The position numbers and the translations under genes were made by a program. A DNA stretch of 8,759 bases, taken from positions 1 through 8,759 of the forward strand of contig RKAY01000061.1 of NCBI GenBank assembly GCA_014846205.1. Reading direction: 5' to 3'. Under the pieces are notes generated by a model. That model did no database searches and was not told where the DNA came from. It saw only the letters and a list, made by a program, of their open reading frames with translations. Each line of letters begins with the position of its first letter. Position 1 is the first letter of the stretch. This DNA is from Collinsella aerofaciens. GTDB lineage: Bacteria > Actinomycetota > Coriobacteriia > Coriobacteriales > Coriobacteriaceae. This document shows positions 6,351-8,759 of this stretch, in pieces.

Positions 6351-7211
6351 ATGTCTTTTGCCATCATAACCGACTCCACGTCGGACATCTCCCCCGCCCG
6401 TGCCCAAGAGCTCGGCATTTACGTGATTCCGCTGCATGTGATTATCGAGGGTGAGGACCTGCTCGACCAGGTGCAGATTACCGCCCAGGAATACGTCGCG
6501 CGCATGGCTGGCTCCGAGCAGCTGCCGCACACCTCGCAGCCGAGCGCCGGCGAGTTTAAGGCGCTCTTTGACCGTGTGCGCGCCGACGGCCACGATAGCG
6601 CGATCTTTATCTCGCTGTGCAGCGAGTGGTCTGCCTGCTATTCCAACGCATGCCTGACGGCCGGGACCCATGAGCTCGACGTGCGCTGCATCGATTCGCG
6701 CACCGGCTCGGGCGCCGAGGGCCTGCTGGTGGAGTACGCGCTGGCTATGCGCGAGGACGGTCGCAGCCTGGACGAGACCGAGGCGCAGATCCGCGCGACG
6801 CTGCCCGACGCCCACCTGCTGTTGATTCCCCGCACGCTCGAGAACCTGGTCAAGAACGGCCGCGCACCTAAACTCGCCGGCCAGCTCACCCAAATGCTCA
6901 ACATTCGCCTGGCCGTTTCGCCGGAGTGGAAGTCAGGCGAGATCAAGGCCATCAAGAAGGGTCGCGGTGCCAAGCGCATCGTTGCGAACACCATGGCCGA
7001 CTGCCTCGAGTTTTTGGCCGAGCACCCGGGCTCCAGCGTGCGCGTGCTCACGACCGGCGCTGCCGAGGAGCAGGAGCTCGTCAACCAAGCGCTCGCAGGC
7101 CAGAACTACGTAGACGCCGGCACCGGCCCCATCGGCTGCACCATCGCCACCCACGTAGGCGTCGACGCCATCGCCATCAGTTACTGCCCCCGCTACCAAC
7201 CCACCAATTAG
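6351..7211 (+). CDS. DegV-family fatty-acid-binding protein (FakB-like)
   Basis: DegV/FakB proteins bind a single fatty acid and, in the FakA/FakB system, present it for phosphorylation. The 286-residue product starts with the family N-terminus (IITDSTSDI, residues 5-13) and carries TSQPS at 61-65. The ISLCSEWS segment at 87-94 corresponds to the usual S-x-L-S-G-T stretch, followed by IDSRTGSGAEGLLV at 114-127, LVKNGR at 166-171, and THVG at 267-270 near the C-terminus. Thr61, a serine near 91, Arg171 and His268 match the fatty-acid carboxylate-binding positions known from FakB. The usual Gly-Thr after that serine is replaced (SEWSACY), so ligand preference could differ. The frame is open from 6294, but ATG 6351 has AAAGGTG five bases upstream (6339-6345) and matches the family N-terminus. 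No fakA is in the window. Confidence 0.93.
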   Translation: MSFAIITDSTSDISPARAQELGIYVIPLHVIIEGEDLLDQVQITAQEYVARMAGSEQLPHTSQPSAGEFKALFDRVRADGHDSAIFISLCSEWSACYSNACLTAGTHELDVRCIDSRTGSGAEGLLVEYALAMREDGRSLDETEAQIRATLPDAHLLLIPRTLENLVKNGRAPKLAGQLTQMLNIRLAVSPEWKSGEIKAIKKGRGAKRIVANTMADCLEFLAEHPGSSVRVLTTGAAEEQELVNQALAGQNYVDAGTGPIGCTIATHVGVDAIAISYCPRYQPTN

Positions 7212-7224
7212 GGCTACCCATACC

Positions 7225-7292
7225 ACTTGCGGTGGAATAGGGACTGTTTTTGGCTTATCAGCCGCAAATCAATCCCTATTCCACCGCAACTT
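7225..7292. repeat. Long imperfect palindrome, copy 2 of the intergenic repeat
   Basis: Left arm 7227-7246 and right arm 7270-7289 pair over 20 bases with one imperfect pair (7244 with 7272) around a 23-base loop. The loop contains GGCT and AGCC when read on the minus strand, around a GATA tetraloop. It shares the outer stem, loop core and right flank with copy 1 at 3926-3994, in the same orientation. The inner stem differs: GGGAC/ATCCC type here against TTCCT/AGGAA in copy 1, with both arms changed together. It lies 14 bases after the degV-family stop and downstream of the convergent LOG gene. Confidence 0.85.
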
Positions 7293-7306
7293 AAAAGCAG
7301 TTCATT

Positions 7307-7371
7307 TGGGACGGGGCTAAAAGACTGGTATCAAACGTATCAGACCAGTCTTTTTAGCCCCGTCCCATTTT
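7307..7371. terminator. Long bidirectional intrinsic terminator between degV-family and LOG genes
   Basis: The core is GACTGGT (7323-7329) paired with ACCAGTC (7344-7350), flanked by AAAA on the left and TTTTT on the right. This is a classic two-way terminator between convergent genes. The pairing continues outward through 7307-7322 with 7352-7367 (16 more pairs), leaving a single bulged T at 7351. The total stem is therefore about 23 pairs around a 14-base loop. The plus strand also has TTTT at 7368-7371 after the full stem. The loop region contains the direct repeat GTATCA (7328-7333 and 7337-7342). Confidence 0.8.
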
Positions 7372-7378
7372 AGCTACC

Positions 7379-8137
7379 CTACATCAGCCCGCTCAGGGCG
7401 ATGTCGACGGCCTCGTTGAGGTCGTCGGTGATATGCACCAGCTCCGGATCGAGCGGGCTGATCATACCGGCTTCCATCACCGGGCCGTTGAGCCAGTCGA
7501 ACAGGCCCTGCCAGTACTCGGTGCCCACCAAAACGAGCGGCATGCGCTTGACCTTGTGCGTCTGCACCAGTGTGAGCACCTCGAACATCTCGTCGAGCGT
7601 GCCAAAACCACCGGGAAACACGATGGCGCCCGAGCTGTACTTAACAAACATGGTCTTGCGCACAAAGAAGTAGCGGAAGTCCATACCCAGGTTCACGTAT
7701 TTGTTGAGCCCCTGCTCGTGCGGCAGCTCGATACCCAAGCCGACCGACTTGCCGTTGGCGCTCGCCGCTCCCCTGTTGGCCGCCTCCATAATGCCAGGGC
7801 CGCCGCCGGTGATAACCGCCACGCCGCGCTGGGCGATCTTGCGGCCGACCGTGCGCGCAGCCTTGTAGAGCTGATCGGTCTTGGGCGTGCGAGCACTGCC
7901 GAAGATGGTCACCGCAGGACCAAGCTCGGCAAGCGCGCCAAAGCCATCGACAAACTCGGCCTGAATGCGCAGCACGCGCCACGGGTCGGCGTGCAACCAA
8001 TCGGTCGAATCTTCGGGCGCCAGCAGGTTGGCGTAGGTGTTGTCCTTAGGAATCATGGGGCCGCGCATGACCACGGGGCCGCGGCGGTACGTCTCGTCGT
8101 AGGCGGGCTCGCCCTCGACATTCTCATTCTTAATCAT
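7379..8137 (-). CDS. LOG-family protein (TIGR00730 Rossmann-fold, putative nucleotide phosphoribohydrolase)
   Basis: LOG-family enzymes cleave the N-glycosidic bond of nucleoside 5'-monophosphates, releasing base and ribose 5-phosphate; bacterial members often have unclear physiological roles. The 252-residue product has a Rossmann core with VTIFGSAR at 76-83, the phosphate-binding GGGPGIMEAANRG at 111-123, and the defining PGGFGTLDE at 175-183, whose glutamate is expected to be catalytic. FFVRKTMF at 157-164 supplies the conserved Arg-Lys. The first 50 or so residues are a charged extension, making it longer than minimal LOG proteins. The frame opens at 8251, but ATG 8137 has AGGAG five bases upstream (8143-8147) and is chosen. 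It lies 210 bases after tgt on the same strand and ends at the bidirectional terminator. Confidence 0.92.
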   Translation of the reverse strand: MIKNENVEGEPAYDETYRRGPVVMRGPMIPKDNTYANLLAPEDSTDWLHADPWRVLRIQAEFVDGFGALAELGPAVTIFGSARTPKTDQLYKAARTVGRKIAQRGVAVITGGGPGIMEAANRGAASANGKSVGLGIELPHEQGLNKYVNLGMDFRYFFVRKTMFVKYSSGAIVFPGGFGTLDEMFEVLTLVQTHKVKRMPLVLVGTEYWQGLFDWLNGPVMEAGMISPLDPELVHITDDLNEAVDIALSGLM

Positions 8138-8142
8138 GGGTA

Positions 8143-8148
8143 CTCCTA
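8143..8148 (-). promoter_or_regulatory. Ribosome binding site that fixes the LOG-family gene start
   Basis: The minus strand reads TAGGAG, with AGGAG five bases before the ATG at 8137. The 38 extra in-frame codons up to 8251 overlap the hairpin at 8162-8198 and show no family similarity, so they are treated as untranslated leader. Confidence 0.75.
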
Positions 8149-8161
8149 TCGAAAATAGAAA

Positions 8162-8198
8162 CGGGCGGGGTCGACGCCATGCGTCAAACACCCGCCCG
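8162..8198 (-). terminator. GC-rich hairpin with T-tract in the leader of the LOG-family gene (terminator or attenuator)
   Basis: The outer stem CGGGCGGG/CCCGCCCG (8162-8169 with 8191-8198) is perfect. Inside it GACGC/GCGTC (8173-8177 with 8181-8185) forms a second stem with a 3-base loop. On the minus strand the stem is followed by TTTCTATTTT, as in intrinsic terminators. It lies 150 bases after the tgt stop and only 24 bases before the LOG ATG. It could therefore end tgt transcription or, if the LOG promoter lies upstream of it, act as an attenuator. Confidence 0.6.
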
Positions 8199-8347
8199 AA
8201 CATCAACCATTCGGTATGGTACCCACGATGCATCAAGCGCTTGCAAGGCATCGGCCAGCGGTCACACAGACCGTGTTAGCGAACGCGATGACCGATCGCC
8301 GCTTGGCCTTTGCCGTTGCTCACGCCCCGCAAGCGCGCCCGCAGCTC
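8199..8347 (-). other. Hairpin-rich gap between tgt and the LOG-family gene
   Basis: No coding frame with family resemblance was found. Two further stems precede the terminator-like hairpin when read on the minus strand. GGCCA.GCGG at 8253-8261 pairs with CCGC.TGGCC at 8299-8308 (nine pairs, one bulge). CGATGC at 8226-8231 pairs with GCATCG at 8248-8253, enclosing the palindrome CAAGCGCTTG (8234-8243). An alternative pairing, CGGTCA (8259-8264) with TGACCG (8289-8294), competes with the first stem. No known riboswitch class was recognised and no clear promoter was identified. Confidence 0.4.
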
Positions 8348-8759
8348 TTAGTAATCCACCGCCGCAGGACTGTTCATCCAGTCGCTCACGAACGCGCCGT
8401 ATCGGCCCTCGATAATGGCTTGGCGAGCACGCTGCATAAGGTTGAGCAGGTAGTAGATGTTGTGCATCGAAAGCAGAATGCCGCCGAGCATCTCCTTCTG
8501 CGTGACCATATGACGGATGAGCGCACGGCTGTAACCGCCCGTGCACACCGGGCAGGTGCAGGTGGGATCGATGGGACCGTCGTCGTGCGCAAAGCGCGCG
8601 TTACGGAAGTTGAGGCGACCCTCACTGGAAAATGCCGTGCCCATACGGCCGGTGCGCGTCGGCAGCACGCAGTCGAACATGTCGATGCCCACGCCAACGC
8701 CGCGCACGAGCGTGGTCGGGTTGCCGACACCCATCAGGTAGCGCGGCTTATGCTTGGGC
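8348..8759 (-). CDS. tgt: Queuine/preQ1 tRNA-guanine transglycosylase, C-terminal part
   Basis: Tgt exchanges guanine-34 in the anticodon of GUN tRNAs for the queuosine precursor preQ1 (in bacteria). Only the last 136 or so residues are present; the gene runs off the right edge and lacks its start. The visible part begins PKHKPRYLMGVGNP, a family hallmark, followed by GIDMFDCVLPTRTGR, which carries the nucleophilic aspartate. The zinc site is intact: CTCPVC (Cys codons about 8558-8560, 8552-8554 and 8543-8545) and the histidine of SMHN (about 8462-8464). The C-terminus ends normally in a TAA at 8348-8350, with the expected FVSDW segment nearby. No other queuosine gene is in the window. Confidence 0.95.
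   Translation of the reverse strand, partial: PKHKPRYLMGVGNPTTLVRGVGVGIDMFDCVLPTRTGRMGTAFSSEGRLNFRNARFAHDDGPIDPTCTCPVCTGGYSRALIRHMVTQKEMLGGILLSMHNIYYLLNLMQRARQAIIEGRYGAFVSDWMNSPAAVDY

Noticed and set aside
8138..8347. tRNA gene or preQ1 riboswitch near tgt
   Set aside because: No cloverleaf or TTC-loop motif was found. The gap is downstream of tgt rather than upstream, and no preQ1 aptamer core was recognised.

Overview
The window reads as chromosomal housekeeping DNA from a high-GC bacterium. No mobile element, phage gene, CRISPR array, rRNA or tRNA was seen. The proteins combine a FakB/DegV lipid-binding protein, a PepV-type M20 dipeptidase, a LOG-family Rossmann protein and a bacterial Tgt, in DNA of roughly 60% GC by eye. 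My best guess is an anaerobic actinobacterium of the class Coriobacteriia (Collinsella-like). This is inference from protein flavour and is not demonstrated.

Layout. Positions 63-3722 hold a complete minus-strand phosphate ABC transporter operon, transcribed pstS > pstC > pstA > pstB, with start/stop overlaps between pstC/pstA and pstA/pstB. Positions 3723-4041 (319 bases) carry the pst upstream region, including a PhoB-box-like direct repeat, and copy 1 of a long imperfect palindrome. Positions 4042-6200 hold a minus-strand pair, a HAD phosphatase followed by a PepV-like dipeptidase. A divergent promoter region at 6201-6350 separates this pair from a plus-strand degV-family gene (6351-7211). 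The convergent gap 7212-7378 is almost entirely structured: copy 2 of the palindrome is followed by a long bidirectional terminator hairpin. Positions 7379-8137 encode a LOG-family protein (minus). A 210-base hairpin-rich leader separates it from the 3' end of tgt, which runs off the right edge.

How the genes fit together. PstS captures phosphate outside the membrane, PstC and PstA form the channel and PstB powers import, probably under phosphate control. The other genes are independent: dipeptide hydrolysis (PepV-like), small phosphate-ester hydrolysis (HAD), fatty-acid binding (DegV), nucleotide-monophosphate processing (LOG) and tRNA queuosine modification (Tgt).

The most notable non-coding signal is the pair of palindromes at 3926-3994 and 7225-7292. 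They share the outer stem and loop core, but three inner base pairs have changed on both arms together. Such compensatory change is what selection on a folded RNA (or a palindromic DNA) produces. In both copies the one imperfect pair would be a G-U wobble only in the minus-strand RNA, and both copies lie downstream of a minus-strand gene.
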